In this document: positions 1 through 9,383 of the stretch, one piece after another
Layout of the letters: the number at the start of each line of letters is the position of its first letter
How positions within the stretch are numbered: the stretch's first letter is position 1
DNA from: DASXHD01 sp038239005
Lineage (GTDB): Bacteria; Myxococcota_A; Polyangia; Polyangiales; Polyangiaceae
Direction of reading: 5' to 3'
Assembly (NCBI GenBank): GCA_038239005.1
Contig: JBBSFE010000014.1
Coordinates: 1-64,000, forward strand
Length of the DNA: 64,000 nt
Made by a program: the position numbers and the translations under genes
Notes under the pieces: generated by a model
Told to the model about the DNA's origin: nothing
The model's input: only the letters and a program-made list of their open reading frames with translations
Databases searched by the model: none

Positions 1-335
1 CCCGGGCGCTGCCGCGAGGCGCGACGATCGCAAGGCGCATCGAAGACGGCGATGCGGAGCGCACGCGTTTGCTCATCGGCGCGCGCACCCTCTCGAGCGT
101 TCCACTCGAACGCGAGATCGCGGAGATGCGCATGTCCGGTGTCGCCGTGCGCATCGCGCTTTCGACCGAGGCGCACGCCATCCACGATCGCGGCTACGTG
201 CAGCACGTGCTCGAACGCTCCTGGTTAGAGAAACCGTGGGTGTTCGTCGCCGGCGCCGCGCCCATGATCGCAGGCATGCGCGCTGCTGCGCTCGCACTTG
301 GCGCTTCGGCCGTACGCGTCGTTAGTAACGTGTGA
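1..335 (+). CDS. Oxidoreductase NAD(P)-binding C-terminus (5' truncated)
   Basis: An open frame enters from the window edge (phase starting at base 3) and stops with TGA at 333-335. The last 100 or so residues end in a pattern typical of the NAD(P)-binding lobe of ferredoxin reductase-like flavoenzymes: GYVQHVLE, then a beta-strand VFVAGAAPMI and the helix GMRAAALALG. In that family the strand usually carries a Cys (CGPPPM); here it is Ala, so this may be a divergent member. The flavin domain and any iron-sulfur domain lie outside the window, so the electron partner cannot be assigned. The family call is by motif only. Confidence 0.6.
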   Translation, partial: RALPRGATIARRIEDGDAERTRLLIGARTLSSVPLEREIAEMRMSGVAVRIALSTEAHAIHDRGYVQHVLERSWLEKPWVFVAGAAPMIAGMRAAALALGASAVRVVSNV

Positions 336-362
336 CGCCATCGGCGCGTTAGCGCCGCATGA

Positions 363-2135
363 CTAGAGACCGGAGCCAGGGCGGTGATGTGTTGCTGTCG
401 CCGTTGCGGCCGCGGTCGCCGTGGGTTGCGGCTGCGTTGCGGTTTGCGTGGGCGGCGGCGCGGTCGTCGTTGTTGTCGCGCGCGTTGCGGCTGTTGTCGT
501 GTGCGTCGGGGCGGTTGGTGTGCGCGTTGGCGTGGGATCCGCCACGACGGGGTTCGATGTTGGCGTCGGCGTGGGCGTGAGCGTCGGCGTGAGCGTGGGC
601 GTGAGCGTCGGCGTGAGCGTTGGCGTTGGCGTTGGGGTGGCCGTTGCGTGGTGTTGTTGGCGCCACACGGCGGCAGCCCCGATCAAGGCGATCAGGATGA
701 ATGCGGACACCGCGAGGGATGCGATCAGGGCGCCGCGTGCGGATTTGCGGCGCTGAGAGGCCTCCGTCGTGTGGGCGCCAAATGTTTCCGCGGGGGGCGC
801 CGGGGGACGCGACGATTCGGGGCGCGCGAGGACGGCGAGCGGGATCGGCGCCGTGTCGTAATGCGGGCGCTGCGGGAGGTGTTGCGGGACGGCTTCGCGT
901 GTCTCGGCGCGACGATCGATCGGCGCCATCGGGATGTCGGCGTTCGCCATCGTGAGGGGCGCGGCCGCGTACGTTTGCTCGCGGGGGGCCTGCTGTTGGC
1001 CGAGCGCGAGAACGCCGAGAGACACCGTGTTCGTCTGACGACTCGGCGGTGCGGCCGCCGTGGCGGCGTGTTTTCCAGCGGGCGCATCGATGCGCGTTTC
1101 GGGGCCCGACGCCGGGACGACGTCCATCACCGAGCCTGGCGGAGCGTGGGATGGCTGCGCGCCGAATGGCGTCGCGGGGCGCGCGGAGCTTTGTGGTTGC
1201 GCGACGACTTGCTCGACCGTTGCGATGCGTGATTCGGCGGAGCGATTCGAAATCGCCGCGAACTGTTTTTTCAAATCGCGAAGCGCCGACGCAAACGCAA
1301 ACGCATCACGCGGGCGCCGCGCAGGGTCTTTTTCGAGTGCCGACATCACGAGCGTGACGACCTCGGCAGGCGCGTCCGCGAATCGCGCGAGCGAAGGCGA
1401 TGCGACATCGATGTGCGCTTTGCCGATTTCCATCTCGCCGGTGAAATCGTCGAACGGCCCGCGACCGGCGATCATCTCGTAAATGACGAGGCCCGCTGCG
1501 TAGAGATCGCTCCGCGGTGTGACGTCACGACCGAGAATTTGCTCGGGCGGCGCATACCGGAATGTGCCGATGAAGCGCCCGCCGGTGTGCATGGTGTTCG
1601 CGCCCGTGCTCGCCGCGAGCTTGATGATGCCGAAGTCGAGGAGCTTCGCGAGCGAACGCCCATCACGACCGCGCGTGATGAAGATGTTGTCGGGCTTCAC
1701 GTCGCGATGAATGATGCCGAACTCGTGTGCGTGATCGAGCGCGTCGAGCAAATCGATTCCGATGTCGCACGCCTGCTCGATCGTGAGTCGACCCTTGCGC
1801 TCGATCACCGTGCGAAGCGACTGACCTTGAAGCCGCTCCATCACGTAGTAAGGAAGCTTGAGCGAGTCTTGTGTCGTGCCCGAGGTGTAGACCTCGACGA
1901 TGTTCGGATGCTGGAGCTTCGCGAGTGCGCGCGCCTCACGTGCTAGGCGCGCAGCGAGATCGGTTCGGTCGGCGAGATCGCCGTGGAGCGTCTTGAGGAC
2001 GTACCGCTTGCCGACCGTGGTGTCCTCGACGTCGTAGACAGTGCCCATCCCGCCCGCTCCGATCACGCGGTGTACGCGGTACACCGTGCCCGGAATGGCT
2101 TGGCCGGCCTGATAATCCGGAGCCCGCTGCGGCAT
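363..2135 (-). CDS. Membrane-anchored Ser/Thr protein kinase with Thr/Pro-repeat tail
   Basis: This is a 590-residue eukaryotic-type (Hanks) kinase. The catalytic domain occupies about residues 17-285, with the glycine loop GAGGMG at 26-31, ATP-binding Lys48, HRD at 143-145 and DFG at 167-169, so it looks catalytically competent. A Pro/Ala-rich linker of roughly 180 residues follows, then one transmembrane helix at about 468-491. The outer tail of about 100 residues is almost entirely Thr, Pro and Ala, with TPTL repeats and no recognisable ligand-binding fold such as PASTA. The ATG at 2135 was chosen because the kinase fold begins right after it; an in-frame extension to 2603 is open but overlaps the divergent gene. 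The substrate is unknown. Confidence 0.93.
   Translation of the reverse strand: MPQRAPDYQAGQAIPGTVYRVHRVIGAGGMGTVYDVEDTTVGKRYVLKTLHGDLADRTDLAARLAREARALAKLQHPNIVEVYTSGTTQDSLKLPYYVMERLQGQSLRTVIERKGRLTIEQACDIGIDLLDALDHAHEFGIIHRDVKPDNIFITRGRDGRSLAKLLDFGIIKLAASTGANTMHTGGRFIGTFRYAPPEQILGRDVTPRSDLYAAGLVIYEMIAGRGPFDDFTGEMEIGKAHIDVASPSLARFADAPAEVVTLVMSALEKDPARRPRDAFAFASALRDLKKQFAAISNRSAESRIATVEQVVAQPQSSARPATPFGAQPSHAPPGSVMDVVPASGPETRIDAPAGKHAATAAAPPSRQTNTVSLGVLALGQQQAPREQTYAAAPLTMANADIPMAPIDRRAETREAVPQHLPQRPHYDTAPIPLAVLARPESSRPPAPPAETFGAHTTEASQRRKSARGALIASLAVSAFILIALIGAAAVWRQQHHATATPTPTPTLTPTLTPTLTPTLTPTPTPTSNPVVADPTPTRTPTAPTHTTTAATRATTTTTAPPPTQTATQPQPTATAAATATATHHRPGSGL
561..640. repeat. Degenerate 12-bp tandem repeat (GTGAGCGTCGGC type)
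   Basis: The plus strand shows imperfect tandem copies of a GTGAGCGTCGGC-like 12-mer built from GTNGGC hexamers. On the coding minus strand it encodes the TPTLTP repeats of the kinase tail. The period is a multiple of three, so copy-number change would alter tail length without breaking the frame. Confidence 0.8.
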
Positions 2136-2205
2136 CGCTCGGATGCTAGTCGATTTGGCGCAACTCCGGCACCTTCGCGGCCGAAAGGCCCACAACGAGG
2201 TCGTC

Positions 2206-2721
2206 ATGGACAAGGTCAATCCCCCTATTCGTTCTGATGTGGTCACGGTTCCAAGCGCAGCGCGCCCGACACCCACGCCCGTGCGTGTGAGCTTCGGCGA
2301 GGTGCTCGCGAAAGGTGCGAGCGCGCTCGTGAATGGCGCGCAAGCCGCGATGGACGTCATTCCCGGTGGCCCGCTCATCGCAGCGGCCGTTCGTGGTGTG
2401 GGTGGCGGCGGAACGTCGACGCCGATGATGTCGGGTGGCGGTCTCGGAAATATCGGCGCGAAAGCCGAAGGTCCGACGGCCATCGGAAGCTCGTCCGTGG
2501 GTGGCGGCTTCGGCACAGGCGGCGCAACTGGTACGGGCACCGGCACGGGCGTGAACACCGGCAGCATGGACTCGTCGCTCCAGCAATCGCAGGAGATGAA
2601 CATGTACTTTTTGCAAATTCAGCAAGAGGTCAACGCACAGAACCAAACGTTCACCACGCTGTCGAACGTCATGAAGTCGGAAGCCGACACCATCAAGAAC
2701 GCGATCGGCAACCTCCGCTGA
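2206..2721 (+). CDS. Gly-rich protein with needle-like C-terminal helix
   Basis: The protein has 171 residues and no recognised family. ATG 2206 is preceded by AACGAGG at about 6 bases, which favours it over the in-frame start at 2143. The N-terminal half holds a hydrophobic/Ala segment (about residues 30-65) followed by a long Gly/Thr/Ser stretch. The last 50 residues are a predicted amphipathic helix rich in Gln and Asn that ends in KNAIGNLR. This polar C-terminal helix ending in I-x-N-x-R resembles type III secretion needle subunits, but the resemblance is faint and no other secretion genes are present. It is followed after 22 bases by another small gene and probably co-transcribed with it. 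Confidence 0.65.
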   Translation: MDKVNPPIRSDVVTVPSAARPTPTPVRVSFGEVLAKGASALVNGAQAAMDVIPGGPLIAAAVRGVGGGGTSTPMMSGGGLGNIGAKAEGPTAIGSSSVGGGFGTGGATGTGTGTGVNTGSMDSSLQQSQEMNMYFLQIQQEVNAQNQTFTTLSNVMKSEADTIKNAIGNLR

Positions 2722-2743
2722 CGCGTGCTAGGAAAGGCACGTC

Positions 2744-3100
2744 ATGGTCGATCGCATCGGAAAGGGCGGGCCTCCGCCGCCCACGACGACGGGCGCTGAG
2801 CGTCCGAAAGAAACGGGCAAGACGTTCGACGTCTCGCAGACCACGCAAGCCCCGGCTGCGCGCCCGGTCGACCCAACCATGACGGTAGGGCCGCTCGAGC
2901 AGCTCAAGGCGGGCAAGATCGACTTCAATCAGTACGTCGATCTGAAAGTCCAAGAAGCGACATCGCATCTCGAAGCGATGAGCCCGAGCCAGATCGATTC
3001 GATTCGCTCGATGCTTCGCGATCGCATGGCCACGGATCCCGAGCTCGTCGATTTGGTGAAGCAAGCGACCGGGCACGCGCCGAGCGTTCCCGAAGAGTGA
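2744..3100 (+). CDS. Small hypothetical protein
   Basis: This 118-residue protein has no recognised family. ATG 2744 has a good ribosome-binding site (AGGAAAGG, about 7 bases upstream). The first 45 residues are Pro/Thr/Gly-rich and look disordered; the remainder looks helical and acidic, with LEQLKAGKIDFNQYVDLKV and a second helix around SPSQIDSIRSMLRDRM. There is no signal peptide or membrane segment. The gene ends in GTGA, overlapping the start of the next gene, so translation is probably coupled. The pairing with the upstream Gly-rich protein suggests a joint function, which is unknown. Confidence 0.7.
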   Translation: MVDRIGKGGPPPPTTTGAERPKETGKTFDVSQTTQAPAARPVDPTMTVGPLEQLKAGKIDFNQYVDLKVQEATSHLEAMSPSQIDSIRSMLRDRMATDPELVDLVKQATGHAPSVPEE

Positions 3101-4008
3101 ATCGCCGAGAGGCATTGCTCGCGCTCTTCGCCGCGGCATGCACGCGGGGGGACAAACCCAAAGACGCAGCAAGCGAAGTCGCAGTCGTGCGCACGACGTC
3201 ACCCGATGGCGGAAGTTGCGTGCGTCCGGATGTCATCGAGTGGACCACGTCAGGCGTATCGACGCGCGCAGCGATCATCGTGCCGCATCATGTGCAGAAT
3301 GCACGCTTTCCCGTGCTCGTGGCGCTTCATGGCCGCGGCGAAGCGGTGAAAGGCCCGGAGCGTGGCGCGCTCGGCTGGCCGAACGACTACGCACTCACAC
3401 GTGCGCTCGATCGCGCGTGTGCGCCGCCGCTCTCGAAGGAAGATTTCGAAGGCCTCGTGACGGACGAGCATCTCGCGGACATCAATCGCGAGCTCGTCGC
3501 GCGTCCGTGGCGCGGGCTCATCGTCGTGTGTCCGTATCTTCCGGATTTGGATTTGCGGCGCGATGCGGACATCGCCGACTACGGCCGCTTCGTCGCGGAA
3601 GTGCTCGTGCCGCGTGTCGTTCGCGAGCTTCCGGCGATGAGCGGTCCTGCGTCGACGGGAATCGATGGCGTCTCGCTCGGCGGCGCCGTCGCGCTTCGTG
3701 CCGGTCTCGGCATGCCGCAAACATTCGGTGCGGTGGGCGCACTTCAACCGGCGATCGACGATGCGCGCGTGCCCGATCTCGTCGAGATGGCTCGCGCCGC
3801 GCGCACGAAACGGCCAGGGCTCGCGCTGCGCATCACGACGAGCGCCGACGACTACTACCGCGACGTGACGCGCTCGCTCTCGAACGCATGGCGCACGGCA
3901 GGCGTGACGCACGACTTCGCCGAGCTTCCTGGCCCGCACGATTACGTATTCAATCGCGGGCCTGGCGCGTACGAGATGATCATGTGGCACGCGCGTTCGC
4001 TCGCGTGA
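3097..4008 (+). CDS. Lipoprotein esterase of the alpha/beta-hydrolase fold
   Basis: This 303-residue protein starts at a GTG overlapping the preceding stop. The N-terminus (NRRE, hydrophobic stretch, then FAAAC with Cys15) fits a short lipoprotein signal, so the enzyme is probably attached to the envelope. The body resembles the esterase/PHB-depolymerase group: a PVLVALHGRG strand-turn, nucleophile elbow GVSLGG with the catalytic Ser, and a late GPHDY supplying the His. The substrate is unknown; an ester or acylated polymer is the family expectation. It lies 15 bases upstream of purB on the same strand. Confidence 0.75.
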   Translation: MNRREALLALFAAACTRGDKPKDAASEVAVVRTTSPDGGSCVRPDVIEWTTSGVSTRAAIIVPHHVQNARFPVLVALHGRGEAVKGPERGALGWPNDYALTRALDRACAPPLSKEDFEGLVTDEHLADINRELVARPWRGLIVVCPYLPDLDLRRDADIADYGRFVAEVLVPRVVRELPAMSGPASTGIDGVSLGGAVALRAGLGMPQTFGAVGALQPAIDDARVPDLVEMARAARTKRPGLALRITTSADDYYRDVTRSLSNAWRTAGVTHDFAELPGPHDYVFNRGPGAYEMIMWHARSLA

Positions 4009-4023
4009 TAATTCCCGTGATCG

Positions 4024-5322
<1,299 letters not shown>

Positions 5323-5326
5323 GTCC

Positions 5327-6544
5327 CTACGCTCTGCGAGGCTTCACCGCGTGCGTCGAGCCTTGCGCGTTCGACGTGCGGCTCACGGGTTTTTCGAGCT
5401 GGGTTGCGCGCGTGAGCATTTTGCCGTCGAACTTGCCTGCGATGGCGGCAGTGATTTCTTCGAGCTTCTGCCCGCGATCGCGCCCGTCCGAGAAGAGAAG
5501 CTTGGGTGGCGGGCCTTCGGAGAGTCCTGCCGCGGAAATGCCGGTGAGGCGTACGCGAAAGAGGCCGTCGTCGAGGCCGAAGCGATCGAGCATCGCGCAC
5601 GCGGCGCGGTGGAGCGAGAGTGTGTCGCACACGGGCTCGACGAGGCTCGTCTGTCGTGAGCGAAGCGTGAAGTCGGCGTACTTCACTTTCACGACGACGA
5701 TGCTCGCGCTGTAGCCCTCGGCCAAGAGTCGCTGCGCGACGCGCGCGCACTGATCGAGCAAGCATCGCGAGACTTGCTCGCGCGTCGTGAGATCGACTTC
5801 GAACGTCTCTTCGTGGCCGATTGTTTTTGCAAGGCCGTCGGGGATGACGTCGCGTGGATCTTCGCCGCGCGCGAGGAGCCGCACTTGCTCGCCCCATACG
5901 CCGAGGTGTTTCTCGAGATCGATCGGACGCGCGTTCGCTAGATCGCCGAGCGTTTTGTAGCCGAGGCCGCGAATGTGGGGCGCCGTCTTTGGGCCGATGC
6001 CCCACATGCGCTCGATGGGAAGCGGAGCGAGAAACGCGCGCTCGGTGCCAGGTGGAACGACGACGAGGGCGTTTGGTTTTTTCAGATCGCTCGCAACCTT
6101 TGCGACGAACTTGCACGCTGCAACGCCGGCCGATGCGATCAGCTTCGCTTCGCGCTCGATGTCGTCTTTGATTTTACGTGCGATCGATTCGCCATCGCCG
6201 AAGAGGGAGCGGCTCGCGGTGACGTCGAGGAATGCTTCGTCGATCGACAGGCCTTCGACCAGCGGCGTGTAGCGGCGAAAAATGTCGAACACCTCGCGGC
6301 TCGCTTCTTCGTATTTGCCGCGTGAGGGCTCGACGACGATCGCATGCGGACAAAGGCGCATCGCTTCGCCCATCGGCATCGCGGAGCGACAACCATATGG
6401 GCGCGCTTCGTAAGAAGCGGCGGTGCACACGGAGCGACGCGAGCGCCCGCCGACGAGAACGGGTTTGCCGCGCAGCGATGGATCGTCACGCTGATGAACG
6501 GACGCGAAGAATGCGTCCATGTCGACGTGGAGTATCGACCTCAA
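5327..6544 (-). CDS. dinB: DNA polymerase IV (Y-family translesion polymerase)
   Basis: This 405-residue protein has the Y-family catalytic motifs HVDMDAFFASV at the N-terminus and LSIDEAFLDVT further in, then the palm, the helix-hairpin-helix segment (WGIGPKTAPHIRGLG) and a little-finger region. It copies past DNA lesions. The TTG at 6544 was chosen because it sits inside the stop of the upstream gene (TTGA overlap) and gives the usual short run before HVDMD; an ATG at 6520 would cut into the catalytic motif. The C-terminus is basic and lacks an obvious clamp-binding QLxLF motif. It ends a glycosyltransferase-TM2-dinB operon. Confidence 0.95.
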   Translation of the reverse strand: MRSILHVDMDAFFASVHQRDDPSLRGKPVLVGGRSRRSVCTAASYEARPYGCRSAMPMGEAMRLCPHAIVVEPSRGKYEEASREVFDIFRRYTPLVEGLSIDEAFLDVTASRSLFGDGESIARKIKDDIEREAKLIASAGVAACKFVAKVASDLKKPNALVVVPPGTERAFLAPLPIERMWGIGPKTAPHIRGLGYKTLGDLANARPIDLEKHLGVWGEQVRLLARGEDPRDVIPDGLAKTIGHEETFEVDLTTREQVSRCLLDQCARVAQRLLAEGYSASIVVVKVKYADFTLRSRQTSLVEPVCDTLSLHRAACAMLDRFGLDDGLFRVRLTGISAAGLSEGPPPKLLFSDGRDRGQKLEEITAAIAGKFDGKMLTRATQLEKPVSRTSNAQGSTHAVKPRRA

Positions 6545-6957
6545 TCGCGGAGAGGTCGGCCCTGCGCGTCGGGCACTTTGCCCGTCATGATCATGATGCC
6601 GTCGATGAACGGCCAGATCGCGCCGACGCCGCACGTCAGCCACGTGACCGCGAGCTGCGCGATCGCGAGGCCCGTGTATCCGAGATAGAAGCGGCCGACC
6701 GCGAAGCTGCAGAGCAAAATTTGAAGAAGGCCTGCGGTCATCTTCGACTTGTCGGAGAAGGGCATTCCCGTCATTGGGTCGACGCCGTAGGGCGCGCCGG
6801 GTTGCATCATGGCCGGACCGGGAGGCGGTTGAAAACCGGGAGGCGGGCCGTAGCCGCCCTGTTGAGGCGGATAACCGGGTTGACCGTAACCGCCGGGAGG
6901 AGGACCGGGAGGAGGGCCGCCGTAGCCGCCGGGGGGAGGGGGATAACCACCTTGCAT
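6541..6957 (-). CDS. TM2-domain membrane protein with Gly/Pro/Tyr-rich N-terminus
   Basis: The 138-residue protein has a low-complexity N-terminal half of about 70 residues made of Gly, Pro, Tyr and Gln, then two hydrophobic helices of TM2 type with FAVGRFYLGYTG between them. TM2 proteins are small membrane proteins of mostly unknown function. The ATG at 6957 opens directly into the QGGYPPPP repeats. The stop overlaps the dinB start. The disordered N-terminus probably faces the cytoplasm, by analogy with similar proteins. Confidence 0.85.
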   Translation of the reverse strand: MQGGYPPPPGGYGGPPPGPPPGGYGQPGYPPQQGGYGPPPGFQPPPGPAMMQPGAPYGVDPMTGMPFSDKSKMTAGLLQILLCSFAVGRFYLGYTGLAIAQLAVTWLTCGVGAIWPFIDGIMIMTGKVPDAQGRPLRD

Positions 6958-6991
6958 GGGGAGCGAACGTAATACGTCGGCTGTGCGCGCG

Positions 6992-7717
6992 CTACCCCTT
7001 CGGCGTGAAAACGCGGCGCAACGCTGCGCGTGCAACGAGGCTCACGATGATGGGAACGTGGCGCGCGCCGAGTTTGTTTTTTGTATGTGGATAGACGGGG
7101 CGAATGGGCACTTCGACGACGTCGATGCCTGCGCGCACGAGCATCGCGAGGAGATCGTTCGGGTAACCGAAGCGCGGCCATAGCGCGTCGAGATCGAGAC
7201 GCGCACAGGCTTCACGTGAAAGCGCGGTGTATCCGCACTGGCTGTCGCGGATGCGAACGGCAAGCGCGGCGCTCGTGAGCGCGGAGAGGACGCGGCCGCC
7301 GATGTAACGCGTGCGCGGGATCGTGCGAAGCGCGCCGGGCCATGCGAAGCGATCGCCTTTCGCGTAGCCGGCATCGCCGCGAGCGATGGGTGCGACGAGC
7401 GTGGGGAGATCTCGCGGGTCCATCTGACCGTCGCCGGCCATCACGACGAACGCATCGCGTGGGCTGCCCGCGATTTCGTTCGCGCGTCGATAGCCCGTGA
7501 CAATGGCCGCGCCGACACCTCGATTGTGCTCGTGGCGCACGACGATGACGCGCGCATCGGCGACCGCTCGTGCGGCATGCGCAGTGTCGTCGTCGCTTGC
7601 GTCGTCGACGACGATGATGGAGTCGACCTCCGCGGGAATCGCCTCGATCACACGTGCGATGCGCGCTCGCTCGCGGAACGCGGGGACGACGACGATGACG
7701 CGTGCTCCATCAAGCAT
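6992..7717 (-). CDS. Glycosyltransferase family 2 (dolichol-phosphate mannosyltransferase-like)
   Basis: The 241-residue protein has the GT-A fold hallmarks: VVVPAFRE at the start, IIVVDDASDDDT as the nucleotide-binding stretch, and MAGDGQMDP providing the metal-binding DxD-like element. Length and spacing match single-domain enzymes that transfer sugar from a nucleotide donor to a polyprenyl phosphate. No membrane helix is visible at the C-terminus, so it is probably peripheral. ATG 7717 is preferred because the fold starts there; the ORF continues open to 7927 over the divergent gene. It is the first gene of the run leading to dinB. Confidence 0.9.
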   Translation of the reverse strand: MLDGARVIVVVPAFRERARIARVIEAIPAEVDSIIVVDDASDDDTAHAARAVADARVIVVRHEHNRGVGAAIVTGYRRANEIAGSPRDAFVVMAGDGQMDPRDLPTLVAPIARGDAGYAKGDRFAWPGALRTIPRTRYIGGRVLSALTSAALAVRIRDSQCGYTALSREACARLDLDALWPRFGYPNDLLAMLVRAGIDVVEVPIRPVYPHTKNKLGARHVPIIVSLVARAALRRVFTPKG

Positions 7718-7749
7718 GATCAGGGCCGCGCAGTGTAGTCTCGCTCGCG

Positions 7750-8334
7750 ATGACGCGGCGCGTGCTCTTCGTCTCGGCGATCGTGCTGGCGCTCGGAGTG
7801 GCGTTCGTCCTCTTCTACAAACCGTTTCCGCCCGACAAAACACCGGATGGCGCCTACGCGCGCATTGCAAAGGCCGTTGCCGAGCAGCATCCGCGCGATG
7901 TGTTCGCGTACCTCGAGCAAGACGCACAAGACGCAGCGTTCACGATTCGCGACGTGCGCAAGTCGGCTTGCGACGCCATCGAGCGAAGTTACCCGAAGGG
8001 TCCCGAGCGTGACGCTCTCCTCGCGTCGTATCGCGCCGAGGCAACGGCCGCCGATGGGCCGGATGTTTTTCTCGTCGTCGATCACGAGCGCAACTTCATC
8101 GGGCGACTTCGAAAAGATTTGTCGGGTGTCGTGAGCGTGGAGACCGCGGGCGATCGCGCGACCATCATCACGGCGCGCGGCACGCGTTATTCGTTTCGCA
8201 AAAGGCCGAATGGCGTCTGGGGGCTCACGCTCTTCACCGCGGAGCTCCTCGCCGAGAGCGAGCGCGCATCGCGCGATCTCGTCGTCGTCAAAGCCGCAGC
8301 CGACGACTACGCGCGCGGCTCACTCGGCCGGTGA
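7750..8334 (+). CDS. Membrane-anchored hypothetical protein
   Basis: This is a 194-residue protein of unknown function. A single N-terminal helix (residues about 5-23, LFVSAIVLALGVAFVLFY) should anchor it with the rest outside the cytoplasm. The soluble part is mixed alpha/beta, with an Arg/Glu-rich middle (RDVRKSACDAIERSYPKG) and a strand region (DRATIITARGTRYSF). The layout vaguely resembles a periplasmic SnoaL- or NTF2-like fold, but this is not secure. It diverges from the glycosyltransferase by 32 bases, and its last 15 bases overlap the end of the opposing peptidase gene. Confidence 0.75.
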   Translation: MTRRVLFVSAIVLALGVAFVLFYKPFPPDKTPDGAYARIAKAVAEQHPRDVFAYLEQDAQDAAFTIRDVRKSACDAIERSYPKGPERDALLASYRAEATAADGPDVFLVVDHERNFIGRLRKDLSGVVSVETAGDRATIITARGTRYSFRKRPNGVWGLTLFTAELLAESERASRDLVVVKAAADDYARGSLGR

Positions 8335-9009
8335 CAAGTCGGCGAGCTTGCGCGCGCTTCCCCACGCGAGCCGCGCGAGTGGGCCGCCGAGCGCGCTGAG
8401 CTCTTTCCCATCCCAACGCGCCGCGCACTTCGAGGTGAGCCCGCAGACCCATTTTCCAGCCTCGTTGGGCATCAAGCGCGCGAGCGAATGGAGCTCGCCC
8501 CAGCCGTCTTTCTCGTCGTGAGCGTCGAACGAATACGGAACGATGCCGAGACAATCGAAGCGCTCGCCTCGGTCGTCGTCGTCGTGCTCGAACTTCACCC
8601 AGTGCTCACCGAGCATGATCGAGCCGGCCGAGACGCCTTCGAAAATTTTTCCGGCGCGATGGAGCTCCTTGAAGGTTGGTCCGAGCCCGCGGTCCTCGAT
8701 GACGCGCATGCCTTCTTCGACGTCGCCTCCGCTCACGAAGATGACGTCTGCATCGCCCAACATCGACTTCGCTTCGCTCGTGCGCAGCGTCTTGTCGGTG
8801 AGGCGTACGAAGGCGCTCTTCGATCGCGCGCCGAACACCGTCGTCTTGATGACGCGCTCGAACCATCGCGCGTCGCCCGAGGCCGCGCCGATGTATGCGT
8901 AGACCGGCTTCGGTTTGCCCAATTCTGCCACGAGGTCATCGTGGAAGCGAAACGATCGCGGGCCGGTGCCGGGGCCTGCGCCCGCGATGAGATAGACGGG
9001 TGCGGTCAT
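8320..9009 (-). CDS. Peptidase S51 (dipeptidase E/cyanophycinase-like)
   Basis: This 229-residue protein has the S51 nucleophile elbow FEGVSAGSIML, with Ser in the GxSAGS pattern. The preceding strand VIFVSGGDVEEG matches the usual GG-loop. S51 enzymes are cytoplasmic serine peptidases that cleave Asp-containing dipeptides or cyanophycin; the substrate cannot be told here. ATG 9009 overlaps the rhodanese stop by four bases and has GGAGGA just upstream. An in-frame extension to 9051 would go further into the rhodanese gene. It is the last gene of a three-gene operon. Confidence 0.85.
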   Translation of the reverse strand: MTAPVYLIAGAGPGTGPRSFRFHDDLVAELGKPKPVYAYIGAASGDARWFERVIKTTVFGARSKSAFVRLTDKTLRTSEAKSMLGDADVIFVSGGDVEEGMRVIEDRGLGPTFKELHRAGKIFEGVSAGSIMLGEHWVKFEHDDDDRGERFDCLGIVPYSFDAHDEKDGWGELHSLARLMPNEAGKWVCGLTSKCAARWDGKELSALGGPLARLAWGSARKLADLSPAE

Positions 9010-9377
9010 GTGTCCTCCTCGCGTTCGACGGGCAAACCGGCGCGCGCCCAACCTGCTTCCTCGAGCTCACCGTAGATGCCGCGCGTGCCGTCGAACCCGG
9101 CCCGCTGCTCGACCACTTCGAAGCCCGCTTCGGCGAGCATCTCTGCGGCGTGCAACGAGACGATGCCCGACGCGCACCCGACCACGAGCTTCGAGCGATC
9201 ACCTGCCACGGCACGCACGGCCGCGACGAAGCGCTCCGCGTGCCGCGTGTAGGGAACGTTGAGAGCACCCGCGGGATGCCCATCCGCGAACTCGTCATCC
9301 TCGCGCACGTCCACGTAGACCCAACCTTGGGCGATTTTTTCGGCGGCTTCTTGCGGCGAGATACGTGTAATATGCAT
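9006..9377 (-). CDS. Rhodanese-like sulfurtransferase domain protein
   Basis: The 123-residue protein is a single rhodanese domain: VYVDVREDDEFADGHPAGALNVPY, then the active-site loop with Cys in VVGCASGIVS. Rhodaneses carry sulfur as a persulfide on that Cys. The loop has CASGIVS rather than the common CRSGxRS, so loop chemistry may differ. A TTG at 9380 is the only alternative start, one codon upstream. It lies 6 bases after the HEAT-repeat gene and overlaps the S51 gene, so the three are probably translated together. No signal peptide is present. Confidence 0.9.
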   Translation of the reverse strand: MHITRISPQEAAEKIAQGWVYVDVREDDEFADGHPAGALNVPYTRHAERFVAAVRAVAGDRSKLVVGCASGIVSLHAAEMLAEAGFEVVEQRAGFDGTRGIYGELEEAGWARAGLPVEREEDT

Positions 9378-9383
9378 CAAATA

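Noticed and set aside
2136..2603. 156-codon N-terminal extension of the kinase
   Set aside because: It is antisense to the Gly-rich gene at 2206 and adds Pro-rich residues with no motif; ATG 2135 starts the kinase fold.
8320..8334. 15-base convergent overlap of two stop regions as possible regulation
   Set aside because: Similar short overlaps occur elsewhere in the window (13121-13128, 50786-50796), so it is normal gene packing.
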